From: Stereocaulon alpinum
Lineage: Eukaryota > Ascomycota > Lecanoromycetes > Lecanorales > Stereocaulaceae
Assembly: GCA_018257865.1 (NCBI GenBank)
Contig: JAEUBA010000041.1
Coordinates: 124,001 to 188,000, forward strand
DNA: 64,000 nucleotides
Direction: 5' to 3'
In this document: positions 1 through 11,020 of the stretch, in pieces
Layout of the letters: each line of letters opens with the position of its first letter
Position numbering within the stretch: position 1 is the first letter of the stretch
Program-made: the position numbers and the translations under genes
Notes under the pieces: model-generated
The model's database searches: none
The model's input: only the letters and a program-made list of their open reading frames with translations
What the model was told of the DNA's origin: nothing

Positions 1-729
1 AAGATATGGACGGAACGGAGTATTGCGAGAACTGGGGAATTGGATTCTGAAGTGTCATCCACTCATAGCTTATCGAAGCCTTGTATACCGTGGACCCTTA
101 TAGGCTCAAACCCGCTCGATACTTTATGGATTTCCAATCAATCAGTCTGTACTCGATCAACAGCTCGTTACAATACGTGCCGAATCTCAAATCGAGGCAT
201 CTAACGAGATCAATGGTTAATCTGAAAGGGCGACTGAAACAGATTGTGCATCTAAATCTAGTAGTCTATGATGAGAAACAGACTGACGGAGTATCGAGAC
301 TGGACATGACTACTACCTTCAAACGATTTGGGTGTGGAGAATACTTACGCACAATCTCGCTTATATCTTCATGAGCCACGAGAATGGAACGGAGAAAGGG
401 TGAAGGCTGTTGGCAATCTTGAGTTATACGCTAGCCTGATACAGCCTGAATTTCATGCTTGGCGATTTGAACAGATTAGACTTTTGATCCTACGTGTCCA
501 ACGTTTGGAACAAGTCATTGAGGCCTTGAATCGGATGGGCTACGAGTCTTGTTTCTTAATTGTAGATGGGAATGTTCGATGCACGGTTACTATTCATGTC
601 GCTAAGTGTATATCGTGTTTCGATGCATTGAATGTTACCGTCGGGGGGTGAAATGGCGTACGTGGTCAAAGCTACAGAGCGAGCGAGACGTGCAATACGG
701 TACCGACTACTGATCGCAAGCAGTTGACC
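1..729. other. No confident gene; coding-like remnants
   Basis: No complete gene was found. Two overlapping open stretches lie on the plus strand (81-374 and 328-651), in different frames and without a good ATG. They could be the broken end of a gene entering from the left, or chance. No family is recognised. Confidence 0.3.
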
Positions 730-849
730 TTAGATCTTCCCGTATCTTTCAAGTCCAATCACTATGACGAGCAGGTATTCGTAAATGTGGTCACGTAGCT
801 TGCGAGGCAGCGACGAGAGTCTGCTTTTGTAATAGACGTCTTCCTCCAT
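730..849 (-). pseudogene. Truncated F-box-like (LPxxLRDxIY) paralogue
   Basis: A 39-codon frame starts at an ATG (849-847) and stops at 730. It carries LPRKLRDHIYEYLL followed by a short stretch ending in YGKI. The intact neighbour at 1244-2314 has LPRELRDQIYRDLL followed by a similarly spaced YGPIKKA, so this looks like a tandem copy that ends just after the first motif. No continuation in any frame was recognised downstream. Whether it is transcribed is unknown. Confidence 0.5.
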
Positions 850-1243
850 GATGGCATTGTATCGGAACGTGCGGTCAAGGCGAGACTGAGGTGGAGAGAT
901 TCTGAGTAGTAGACAAAGGTGAGCGACACCCGAGCCCGTTGAGTATTGGTCCGAGTCGAAACGCATCAAGGAGGACCCAGGTATGAACAAGGTGGAGTGC
1001 GCTTGGGTCTTGAAGGAGATGTGTATGAGCTCTAAATATGCTGATGCTCGGTGTTCGAAATTGAATGACAATGAGACTAGAGTGTCTGGATGATCAAGTC
1101 TACCAGATTCAGCGAAGCCTCATCAGCGCGCTTGCTACTACCCTATGGATACTGCTTAGCAAATTGTAGGCTTAGAGTCATCCCCAACTGCCTGACCGTA
1201 TTGATACAACCACTTGTCCGATTCCTAGCCACCACTGAATCTT

Positions 1244-2314
1244 TCACCCATCTTCCACAATAGGCGAACCGCGTTTGCTCATATGAGCTCGAGGATAGTA
1301 TCTCCAGCACTCATACCTATCACTGTCTATTGTCCGCTCACTTGGCCCCAACGTCGCATTCAACGACATTGCCAGGTCCCGGTTAGCAAGCGCTGTTTTG
1401 TCACGGCATTCTCGGTGATAGGTTTTCAATGGGTTAGTCGAACCCTCGAGTGTCATTTTCCAGCGTAGAAAAAGGTTTGCCAACTTCAGATCTACCGTTT
1501 TGAAACTCGTCATCCTCGCAATGGCGTCGCACAAGGGTGCCATCAATGAGAAGGGGAGGTACATAAGGTGCGTGATTCTAATAGTGCATAAATCGGTCTT
1601 ATGGCTCATAGCGGCTAGATGCGAGACTATTCTTGTGGTTGCTCTAATGGCCGCTTCTTTATCGGAAAAATTGAGTCGTATAGCGAACGTTGAAATAAGA
1701 TCTAGCAGGATTTCGAAGTTGCGGAATGGCGGTATGACGTCGAGATCCAGAAGCTCGTACTGTGAGACTCTCTCTGGAACATCGAGTAAAAAAAGCAGAG
1801 TTCCCATCTGAGGGACCGTTCTTGCTTCGTCTCTGATAACGTGTGAAGCTTCTAGGATCTCAAGAGCTGTAGTTGCGAGCTGGTAAGAAAACTTCTCTCG
1901 TGCGTAGCACTCTGTTCTGATTTTCCCAACAGTATAAAGGCTTACAATATCTGTATGAGCAGGCGGATAATTGGGCGGAAGTTGAACGTGGTCCAACCAC
2001 ATTTCGGAGTCGGGAAGTCGTTCCACGCGAGGAACGTTGATCTTCTGTAGTGCCTTCTTGATCGGACCATAGAGATCAGCCTGATAAACTATGGCGAGTA
2101 GGTCTCTGTATATCTGGTCGCGTAGCTCTCGAGGCAGCGACATGATATTGGCACTCAATGTAGCTGAATGCTTCACATCGAGGGAGCTGGTCACGCCATG
2201 GAGTTGAGAGGGGGTTTTCTGCGTACATTTGGCCCAAGAGATTAGGGATTCTGCGATGGGTTGTGCAAGTCCCGCGCCGACTCCGAGCGACAACTCGTAC
2301 TCGGAAAAGCTCAT
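1244..2314 (-). CDS. F-box-like / 2EXR-DUF7730-type protein
   Basis: Single-exon gene of 356 residues starting at ATG 2314-2312. Its diagnostic element is LPRELRDQIYRDLL at about residues 60-73. This is the N-terminal F-box-like motif of a very large, poorly characterised fungal family annotated as 2EXR or DUF7730 proteins. The rest of the chain is the usual leucine-rich alpha/beta stretch without known catalytic residues. In this family the N-terminal motif is thought, but rarely shown, to recruit a ubiquitin ligase. Five further members or remnants lie in this window (730-849, 28507-29401, 29792-30712, 42587-43564, 53178-54101), so the family is locally expanded. No substrate can be inferred. 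Confidence 0.75.
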   Translation of the reverse strand: MSFSEYELSLGVGAGLAQPIAESLISWAKCTQKTPSQLHGVTSSLDVKHSATLSANIMSLPRELRDQIYRDLLAIVYQADLYGPIKKALQKINVPRVERLPDSEMWLDHVQLPPNYPPAHTDIVSLYTVGKIRTECYAREKFSYQLATTALEILEASHVIRDEARTVPQMGTLLFLLDVPERVSQYELLDLDVIPPFRNFEILLDLISTFAIRLNFSDKEAAIRATTRIVSHLAAMSHKTDLCTIRITHLMYLPFSLMAPLCDAIARMTSFKTVDLKLANLFLRWKMTLEGSTNPLKTYHRECRDKTALANRDLAMSLNATLGPSERTIDSDRYECWRYYPRAHMSKRGSPIVEDG

Positions 2315-2914
2315 GACGAAGGGATGGTTCAGTAGATGAGAAAGCTGTATTCTGAAACAGATGACTTCACAACTATGTGGGCAGATTCGGGTGTCAAGCC
2401 CCGAAATTTTCCGCTGGGAGATAGTGGCGCAAGCCTTGTGGATCTCGTGTCAATGGAACTGAACGTTGAAGAGGACCATCTTTGGTGCAAGAAGCAATGA
2501 AGAAGTGTTCAATTCTGAAGCTGGCGTCTGAAGTATTTGAAGTGTTCAGGGGTTTGATGGCAAATGATTGACAAGTGAATCCATGTGGCCAAGGGACCAC
2601 ATGAAGGTCAATTCACACAATCAAGATGTTGCTGTGGAAACGTCCAGAATGCCACGTGTGCGAAGAAGAACTACCAATTCCGTCCTCCATCCGGCAATTT
2701 TCCAGTTCATTCTGCTCCTGCGATACTTCCACAAGTCCTGTTCACTCAATTCATGATTGAGGCAATGGCCGTTCTCTCTGCCTCTATCGCACCCACTCAG
2801 TTTCCGATGTCTTTATGTTGCAATTAATAAATCGCAGAGTCATCTCGCGCCTCCTACCGCTTGATCGTCGACCTGTCCGCTCTTCCTAGTCACGCGAATC
2901 AGTCCTTGACTCTC
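2315..2914. other. Intergenic, nothing recognised
   Basis: This is the 5' region of the minus-strand F-box-like gene and the 3' region of the next minus-strand gene. From about 2830 it becomes C-rich on the plus strand. That skew continues into the low-complexity C-terminal code of the dehydrogenase. Confidence 0.5.
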
Positions 2915-4182
2915 TCACCCATCGTCCGCCCCTTCATCCTTATCATCGTCCTCCATCTTGACGTCTCCGTCTTCTTCTCCTTCCCCATCCTGATCACTGC
3001 CCTCTTCTGCCCTCCCACTCCCCATCCTACTACCATCGCCCCCGCCCCCGCCCCCACCACTATCTCCACCCCCAGGCCCCTCCCCATCCCCCCTGAAAGA
3101 AAGCCACTTCCAATCCTCTATCTCCTCCGTAACACACCTCAGCCGATCCCTTACACTCTCAACAGCAAAACTCCCCAGCAATAGCCTCAACGGCGGATAA
3201 TTACAATGCCCCAACTGCCACACCAATTCCGCCGCCTTAACCGCACTTGTAGGCTGCTTGTCCCCTAACCACTGCACCATTCGCTTCGCGTGCCCCGCCG
3301 GCGCTGTGGGAGAGGAGTACGGCGCTGAGGCGGGTTTGATACTGAAATGGCCGAACGTCGGTAGTGGCGTTGCTCGGGATGTGGGGGAGGGCGGATCATC
3401 TCTCCGCACATGGCCAGGTTCAACGAGCGTGGCGCGGATGTTGAAGGCGTCGGTCTCGTAGAGCATGCTCTCTATCAGACCCTCGACGGCGTATTTCGTG
3501 GCGCAAAAGGGTCCTAGCCCCGGCACCCCCAGCGCACCGCTCGTGCTGCTAAAGATCAAGTAGCGTCCACCTTCCCGTTCACCATTCTCATCTCTCCGTT
3601 CCCGGAAGTAGCCCAGAGACAACTGGATGATGTTCAACGTCCCCCAAAAATTCGTCTCGAACTGATTGCGTATCTCGAACTCATCCTGGTCTTCGCATGC
3701 CCCCATGACGCCATAGCCGCTGCAGTTTGCTATGATGTCTGTCCTTCCCCAGTGCTGGAGTGACTTCTTGAAGACAGCGTCGACAGTTTCGCGGACGCGC
3801 ACATCACAGAGGAGGGGAAGGTAGGGCGACTGGTCTGGCGAGTGGGAAGGAGAGGATGAGGAGGGATAGGGGTAGAGCGATGACATGTTTATGAGAGTGT
3901 CTTCGAAGGTGCGGCCGACTGCTGTTACCAGGTCATTGTGTGAAAGGGCCGATTTGACTATGCTACGGCCAATGTGGCCTGTGGCGCCGAACACCTGTTG
4001 ATCTCACATCAGAGGGACGATTATGAATTAGGAAATCAAGGTTACGAGGCACGTACGACCCATACTCGCTGCTTGGGCGGGTTTTGAGGACCTGGTGGAT
4101 CGCAGCTCAAGGGCAATTGAAGTTTGGAATTCCAGGAGGTCGATGACGGGGAGCCAGCGGGCGTGTTGCCTTCATTGTCCAT
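2915..4182 (-). CDS. Short-chain dehydrogenase/reductase with altered catalytic Tyr
   Basis: Two exons, 4182-4057 and 3994-2915, with a GTACGT...CAACAG intron, give 401 residues. The splice restores VWV-VFGATGHIGR, the Rossmann TGxxxGxG motif, which confirms the model. A classical SDR layout follows: an NCSGYG motif near residue 132, NFWGTL near 157, and a Ser-rich SSTSG strand near 191. The position of the catalytic YxxxK motif reads FCATK (Phe205, Lys209; codon TTT at 3508-3506), followed directly by a tyrosine. The last 60 or so residues are Gly/Asp/Glu-rich low complexity (GGGDSGGGGGGGDG). Such SDRs usually reduce or oxidise small carbonyl compounds with NAD(P). The substrate is unknown, and the Phe makes standard catalysis doubtful. 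Confidence 0.85.
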
Positions 4183-4846
4183 ATGGTGATATTATGTTCG
4201 CCCTGCCCGAAGGCAATGGCTTAGCTTTCAATCCATGGTTACTGGGGAGTATGGAGGGTTGAAATTGGTGGCTGCCAAGGAAGCTCGAACGGCTAGCCTC
4301 GGATAGATCAATGTACAGATTTCTGCCCAACTGCGAACACACCGCAAAGAGCGATCCATCGTGGTACATACAAGCAAAAAGCTTGATTGTGATTGCGTAT
4401 ATGTACAAAGCTATCTATCGTCTATAGCTACCCAGGCATCCATGATCGACTCGCTCGCTCGCTCGCTCAGTTGCACGCTCACCCGCAAGATGTCCGAACG
4501 TATTATGTATAAAGAACCGAAATCGACATTAGGCACAGAAAGCCAACAGTCCCGTCCCTAGCTGGATTGGAAAACATTTCCCCCTAATTGATGTATCATG
4601 GTATCTTAGAAATTCCTTTGCGTCCCTAGCACCGTGCTCATGAACAATGAAACCAACATCGATCAATACAGTAAAGGAGCGGAATAAGCACTTGCAGCAA
4701 TGCTTCTTACTCATCTTCCCCCAATTTCATACCGAAACAGGAGCTGAACTTTTTTTTTTGACCGGTAGATTAAAATCCCTATATGTAAAGTTGCGCGGAC
4801 AGAATGGGCATTTCGTCATCCGAGAATTGTCATCAAACTTGGAGGA
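4183..4846. other. Intergenic between two minus-strand genes
   Basis: Holds the 3' region of the Puf gene and the 5' region of the dehydrogenase. It includes a short CTCG microsatellite (4450-4468), a T-run near 4750 and a possible Puf-binding sequence at 4400-4407. No coding frame is convincing. Confidence 0.5.
4400..4407 (-). promoter_or_regulatory. Candidate Puf3 site (UGUACAUA)
   Basis: Read on the minus strand this is TGTACATA, which fits the UGUANAUA consensus of Puf3-type proteins. It lies about 440 nt downstream of the Puf stop codon, so it would sit in that mRNA only if the 3' UTR is long. Alternatively it lies in the leader of the dehydrogenase. There is no C at the -2 position preferred by yeast Puf3. 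A chance match is quite possible. Confidence 0.25.
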
Positions 4847-7800
4847 TTATGTTGAGGTTGGTGTCATGACACTGACAGCATTGCTGCCACTCGATTTACG
4901 AGAGCCGTCGGGATCATCGACAGAGCTGCGGTGGGGGCTCGGCAACGAGCTGCTTTGAGGAGACTGAGCGGCGCCAGTCGACAGAGGTGGAGTGGGAGCG
5001 GCAGAGGTATCAATGGCTATCGGGAGGAGAGGGCCATTTTGCAACTGTGGAGGGAGGAACGGTGTGGTGTAGATAAGTTTTTCGATAGCGGCGATTTGTT
5101 TACCATATGAGAAGCGCTTCAGGAGAGCAAGTTGGGCTTTGATGAGTTCCACAAATTCGTCACGCTCGGATCCTTTAAGCTCGTTGAGTAACTTTTCTAC
5201 AGAATTGTTAGTCTAACATGCGAAGTGGCCAGTGTGAATACTTACGGATCACATAGTTGCCGTACTGATCGCGAATCAGCGACTGCGAAGGGCTTTCTCC
5301 TTTGTCATTGACGGCGGTCAAGGTGGCCACGATCTTGTGTCTCTCCTGCTTAGAGCCGAATTGAATGCTCTTCTCGACGACATTGCTGGCAAACTTGTGC
5401 TTCGAGAAATTCGAAAGCTGGTTGGTAACTAGAGCGATGATCCTGCTGCGATCCTCATCTCTGCCATGCTCAATGACGTGCTGGGTGACATAGTTCCCGT
5501 ACTGATCCACGATGAGAGCTGGGGCACAGGCATGTAATTCCTGGAGGACTGCTGATCGAGTTGGCTCCTCGCAGTGTTCCAGCATCCGTTGTATGACTCG
5601 GCAGCCGTAAGGATGAGTGGCTAAACTCTGGACCTGGCCCGTAAAGGAGTTGATGATGAATTGTATGTGCTCGGCCGGTACCCTTTCGATGGCTTTCTGG
5701 ACCACGTGATTGCCATTCTGATCCTTGACGCATTTCAACACGTTATTCTCAAGCTCTTTGATCAGCTGCGCTTGCTGGTCTGTAAGGATGTGTTCAAGAG
5801 CCTGGACATGTCAGCTAAAGCCCAGCACAACAATTGGGACACAACCCACCTTTTGCACAACTCGACAACCGTACATCTGAGTCGACAAAGTCAAGATGTG
5901 AGTTCTCATCTGGTTGGCCAAGACCTTCTTCTGGGACTGATTGCCATGCTCAAAGAATTTCTGAATCACGTAATTCCCAAACACATCTGTCATCAGTTGA
6001 ATTGCGTTTGGATATAGCTCTCGAAAGACTTGATCCTTTTCGTCGCTGTTTGCCGTCTCAAGCTTCTGTTGAATGAATCGAGAACCATGTTGATCGCCGC
6101 TGAACTCGACAATGTAATTGTAGATGTCCTTGAGAAAGTCAGTATGATGCACATTCTGTATTTCAGCGTGGGACTAACTTTGAGCTCATATCGCTTGTTG
6201 GTTTTGCTGTTGTTTCTGAACTCTTCCAACAGAGGACTCCTCACAGGCTGTGCAAGGTCGTGATCTCTGGCGGGTCCTCTGGGAATTTGTGTTGGAGGGA
6301 GAACATTTGGTGCAGGAGGTATTGGGTAGTAAGAATTGAGTGTATTTGGTCGGAGAGTATGTTGAGGGTGAAAATCGTAGGTGTTTGACTGCGGGAATTG
6401 GTTTCTAAATGGCATCTGATTTTGAGCGGGTATTAAATAACCTTGTTGTTCCTGCTGAAGACCTCGCAGTCTACGTTCTAAAAGGGCTGCTTGTCCAGTC
6501 GAAACTCCACCATTGTAGCCGGTACGCGAAGGTGCACGTTGGTATGTGGGTGGAGTTCCAGCTGTAGAGTAGTAGGGACTTGGGTGACTGAGCCGTGCAT
6601 CGCTGTTGCTCGGAGAGTGTGAATAATGTCCACCGTAAGGTACACCGCGGAGATTATTGGGATTGGAAATCAGAGACCATGTTCCACTGTCGGTTGGAGA
6701 GAAAGACGGCTGCTGAGCCTGAGTTGTGTTGTCCTCCCTATTCCAGACTTCGTTGGTATTACCCAAATTCTCCTGGGGGTATCCGTTGATGAAGTGGGGC
6801 GAGCTCCCGTAGGACTGATCTCTGCTTCCTGCATAGGTAGGAATTGAAGTATCCTTCCCAATGTTTAGGTTGCCTACGTCGCCAAGCAGTTTATTCATTT
6901 GCATGGGAGTCAGCTGCTCGGCGAAAGTTTGTCCTTGTGATCCCGTAGAAGGCATTATGTACGGTTGAGCGTGCGCGGAGAGGTTCGGCCGATAGCTTGA
7001 ATTCGTAGAAGTGGGGAATCGTGAATGTTGCATACTTGTTGTGTCACCAGGGTGACGCGAACCATGGCCGCCATCGCTGCGTGACGGTGGTAAGCTCCCG
7101 CTGCGCGAAGCCGCACTACTGTTGTACCCCGAGACATTGTTGTTCAACGGCGGACGTCCAACCTGCATTGTAAGTCCAGCGTCATTTCCCTCGAAAGCCA
7201 GTCTCCTTGCATTATATCGGTTCTCCTCATCACTATTGTGCCGAGAAGAACGAGCTATGTTGTTGGGCTCGAATGGACCGGAAGCCACGAAATCGCCTGA
7301 AGTTGGATCGAGAAAGTTCTTCTGCGAAGACCGACTCGAGATTGTTGTAGCAGCTGGGGTTGTTGAGAAGTAAGTGGAGCTGGCGGAATTTGAGTCGACC
7401 AAAGCCTGGGGGACCAATTGATTGCTATGCTGACGGCGAACGGGCGATGTACCTGAGTGATTGGTGTGCACACGCGAAAGATGAGGGGACGTTTCTTCGA
7501 CCGAAGCCCAGGATCCATGTCGTCGAAGGTTATAGCCGTCGGACTCCGAGGAGGAGAGAAGTGACTTCGACCCAGTGATAGCCTCGGATTCATTCGATAG
7601 ATTGTGAATATCGTCTTCAAGTATCATTGTATCAGTACCGACCGGGATTCCAAGTGGAAATCCAACTTACTTTGTGCCCGATTGTTCTCCTGCACGCTGC
7701 TCTTCAAACCACTTCCAATAGCTGTGCCTGACCAGATGCCGCCGTTCCAAGCGCCACTCCCAGTGCCGAAACCCGATCCAAATCCCTTATTTGACGATCT

Positions 7801-7939
7801 TGACTGCTCGTTACTGGATGAGCCTGTACCTAACCCAAATGGCCCGGGGCGATTTCTAGCCTGCTACCAAAGGCATTAGCCGAATCCCCTTATCGCAAAC
7901 AATACTTCCGTATGTGTAAATGCTTACTGTCGAAGTCAT
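4847..7939 (-). CDS. puf3: Puf3-type Pumilio RNA-binding protein
   Basis: Six exons (7939-7928, 7860-7671, 7614-6179, 6128-5850, 5801-5246, 5196-4847) join in frame to 940 residues. The first exon codes only for MTST. Residues 1-540 are low complexity, Ser/Asn/Gln-rich, with a Gly-rich [11 protein letters not shown] patch. Residues about 547-880 form a Pumilio homology domain with eight repeats. The base-contacting triplets, in order, are SRxxQ, NYxxQ, CRxxQ, NHxxQ, CRxxQ, NYxxQ, SNxxE and NYxxQ. The Gln of repeat 8 is rebuilt across the last intron. By the established PUF code, repeats 8 to 1 predict UGUAUAUA. Puf3 proteins bind 3' UTRs in the cytoplasm and control decay and translation of mRNAs, in yeast mainly those for mitochondrial proteins. 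The tail of about 60 residues is Ser/Pro-rich. Confidence 0.93.
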
Positions 7940-10285
7940 TGTTGCTGCGCACTATGTGATGGTTTGTGCTACGTCGAAGGTCTCGTGATGAACAGTATTC
8001 AGTGGAGGTATTTGTGCTGGCAGCATTCAAGCATTCGTATCGACAACAGCTTTGTACAGGGCTCTCTACTATGTATAACGGAGGAGTATTGCTGCAGCGA
8101 TGTGAGAATGTCAGCCTGATGTCTTTCAAGGAGAGTTGTTACCATGCCGTGGGGGACAAAGAACGTACACAGGAGATCCTCGGTCTAAAGATGTTGACGG
8201 CGATTCCATGTACAAGGGGACGATAAGGAAGGGGAAATTGGAATGGAGGGGAAGTATTAATATAAAGAGAGGCGGATGCAAGGTATCGAGCCTCAACCCC
8301 TTCGGCCGTACAATAGGGTGTCTTTGAATCAGCAGGCAGCCGTGCAGTAATTGGTCGCCAGCTGGAGTGTCCCCGCACAGGGCGTCCTAAGAGTTACACC
8401 GCCAGTTGCCCACATATGGAGTCTGGAATGGGCAGATGGGTTGTAGAGGTCGAGCGCTGGGAAGGTGGAGAAGGAAGAGACAGGCAAGGGGTCTGCACGG
8501 CTGTGCGCGTGAGGAATGTTTAGGAGATTTGGGGGCGTCGTATCGGGACAAGGATCGGGTTTGACTTTGAGGTATTGGACGATGGTGGAGGGCCGACGGG
8601 CGACTATTGTTCAAAGGGCAGCATTGAGTCGCACCAGGCATGCGTCACATTGCCTGAGAGGGAACAAAGGAATATGACAGTCTTGGTCGCTTGATGGAAG
8701 TAGAAGTAAGTTGAGTTATGCGGGTTTAAAGTCTGAGCCTAAGGTGAACAAGCCCCGGGGATCACCTCTCAGGGACGGCCGCTAAGCCTGTCCACCAGCG
8801 GAAACTGTCCTTAAAATAGGTAGGGAGGTAGGGTAGCTGCGGGACCATCGATTTACAGCACTGATTTGAGATCCTCCATCTAAGTTACTGTACATTTGTA
8901 TACAGTACCTACCTTAGTTCTGTTCTCTGCAACATCTCTGGCTTATAATTGGCATGGATGGTTTCGAACACTTTACAAATAGTGACCCACCTTGGGAAGT
9001 GTGGATATTGGATGAGTACATGCATCAAAGAAACGCTCCTCCCAAACCGTTGGCTGGCCCTTGAATTAAGGCTGAGTGCCAAGCAAAGAGGGACTCATGG
9101 TCCCATGGTCCCTGTTGACTTGTCGAGCCTGTGCCTTTCGTAGAGGACAGATCGTAAACTGCCACCAAGCCACCATACATTAGCCTTCTTGCCAGATAAC
9201 CATGAGTCTGCGGCTCTTCCTTTAGAACCAAGCTACCATGTAAGGTAAAAAGCTGCTCGAACACCTTTGTTAACTATTATCTAGACTTCAGCCTCCTACC
9301 GCGAGTGGAGCAGATCAGGCGTCAGAAAGCTCGTTGTGCTGTTCCCGGGATACCCCAGGATATGACGCATCACTTTCTTTCGCTCCTCGGGCGAGCGAAA
9401 GCGATAACCCACCGTCTAATCATACCTTCAGCTCATTCCCAATATCGATGAGTGGGCTGCACCAATGATTCATCTATGCTTCTGAGCCTCGATCAGAAAG
9501 TCTCTGTCATGCATCTGGCTGGATGCAGAAGTCGACCACTTTTAAGCACTGTACAATTCAAGCCATAAGTTATGGTGCGCCAGTCCACGGGTGCGAAACC
9601 GCAAGACTTTGGCTCAGTCGACTTTGTCTGAATACTGGGCTCGTGGCTTTGTTCCCGTCATGTGGCAATTGGCACCCTTCACTCAGCTCGATCATTCAAC
9701 AGTGGGAGCCTCCGCTTTATATATCTAACAGTCCCGCTCCTGGTGGTGACTATGCCAGAGTCTGAGGCCTCCCACCAAGTTTACGGACTCAGCGGCCATC
9801 ACTGCCGGCAAATGTCACTCCAAACCCTCCGTGAGTCCCAGAGTAAGCGCTAATGATTGCTCGCGCATTGCGAGTATGCATTGGCCATAGGTGGGTAGCA
9901 AGCGTCGCAGTGATGTCTGTCACCTCAAAGAGTCGTACCTCTGATGCGAATCGAGCTAACTGTCAAGTACCTATTGTAGTGAACGGCGTGTTGTTGTATG
10001 GTGAATGGATTGAATTGGTGATTTGCGATCGAGCGATGATTTGCTGACCTCCTTTTGCTTCATAAGCGCCGAAATGTCGGGAAATTGAAAGCTTGGCACA
10101 TCAACAATCGCAATCCGCTGCTAATCTTCCACCCACCTCCTCGCTCTTTCAACCCTTTCACCGCCAGCAAGTCGTCAATTTTGCGCAAGTAGCAGCTTCA
10201 TTCCTTCAGCTGCCTACTCTGTGATCCGCTCCTTTCTCACGTCTTAGATATCGCAGTGGTCGCTCTTTCTGCACAGCGCGACTAT
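7940..10285. other. Long intergenic region between divergent genes
   Basis: About 2.3 kb separates the Puf gene (minus) from the membrane-protein gene (plus). Short open frames occur on both strands but none has a conserved motif or good start. The 10.1-10.2 kb part is CT-rich on the plus strand, as expected for a fungal promoter. No RNA gene was recognised. Confidence 0.5.
8254..8267 (-). promoter_or_regulatory. Possible TATA element of the Puf gene
   Basis: On the minus strand a CT-rich run leads into CTTTATATTAATA, then more pyrimidines. It is about 315 nt upstream of the Puf ATG. TATA plus CT-rich is a common fungal core-promoter arrangement. Assignment is by position only. Confidence 0.3.
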
Positions 10286-10367
10286 ATGGTATGTGAATCC
10301 GTGAAAAGGGGAGGTTTAGCCGGTGACTGAATTGACATTTCCATTCCAGAACGGCCAATCACATTGA
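10286..10367 (+). promoter_or_regulatory. 5' UTR intron with spliced uORF
   Basis: An intron with GTATGT donor (10289), GTGACTGAATTGAC branch region and CCAG acceptor (ending 10349) interrupts the leader of the gene at 10430. The three bases before the donor are ATG. After splicing this ATG is followed by AAC GGC CAA TCA CAT TGA, a six-codon upstream ORF (MNGQSH). Without splicing the same ATG opens a different frame. This could tie splicing to translation of the main ORF. Confidence 0.5.
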
Positions 10368-10429
10368 CTGCGATACTTCGAAACCACACTCATTAGATAA
10401 CAACGCAACAATCGCACTTATTCAACACA

Positions 10430-11020
10430 ATGGCTGTACTTCCCAGACTCGTCGTCCGAGACGACTCGAGCGCCGTCATGTCCAACGGCAACGTACCCAT
10501 TACACCAGCAATGATGAACCTCCTTATCGCACTTGTCGTCCTCCTGTGCTTCGGCCTCTTCCTCATAGGTGCCCTTATCTTCCTCCGCTCTCGCCGAAAG
10601 GCAAGGCAGATGCGGAAACTTGCGGACCTGTCATTCCAAGCCAACCGCCCCTCCTCAAACATTTCGAACCACCGCCGCCTTACCGTCACTGCTTCGCCAT
10701 ATGGTCGCCATTCTCAGGCTATTAGCGTCTACAATGAGAAGGAGGTCATGGTGCACGATGCCTCCCCACCAAGCTCGCCCAAAAGCCCTGTGCCCGAAAT
10801 TCGGATAACGTTCCCTGAAGAGGAAGAGGAGGGTGGAAGACGCAAGTCTGGACGTGTGGTGGTCGTTCGAATCAGCGAAACCGGGGGTGTTGGATTGGAA
10901 CCCTACACTGACGACCACTTGCCGCCATACCAGAAGTCGGATGCGGAGCGCTTCCAGTCACTTGACTTGGACAGGATAGGAGGATTGAAAGAGAAGAACA
11001 TGGGCCCCAGGCTGCCATAG
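10430..11020 (+). CDS. Single-pass membrane protein, uncharacterised
   Basis: Single coding exon, 196 residues, ATG at 10430. A hydrophobic helix at about residues 29-52 (NLLIALVVLLCFGLFLIGAL) is followed at once by a basic cluster (RSRRKARQMRK), which predicts a cytosolic C-terminal tail. The tail is disordered, with an acidic run (EEEEEGGRRKSGR), a VVVVRI strand and a late LPPYQK motif that could act as a PY-like sorting motif. There is no signal peptide and no enzymatic motif. I recall similar tails in uncharacterised Pezizomycotina proteins but cannot name a family. The leader contains an intron and a short uORF. Confidence 0.75.
   Translation: MAVLPRLVVRDDSSAVMSNGNVPITPAMMNLLIALVVLLCFGLFLIGALIFLRSRRKARQMRKLADLSFQANRPSSNISNHRRLTVTASPYGRHSQAISVYNEKEVMVHDASPPSSPKSPVPEIRITFPEEEEEGGRRKSGRVVVVRISETGGVGLEPYTDDHLPPYQKSDAERFQSLDLDRIGGLKEKNMGPRLP

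Noticed and set aside
2861..3184. 107-codon plus-strand ORF rich in Pro and Ile
   Set aside because: Antisense shadow of the Gly/Asp/Glu-rich C-terminus of the dehydrogenase.
4450..4468. CTCG repeat
   Set aside because: Ordinary short microsatellite in intergenic DNA with no sign of function.
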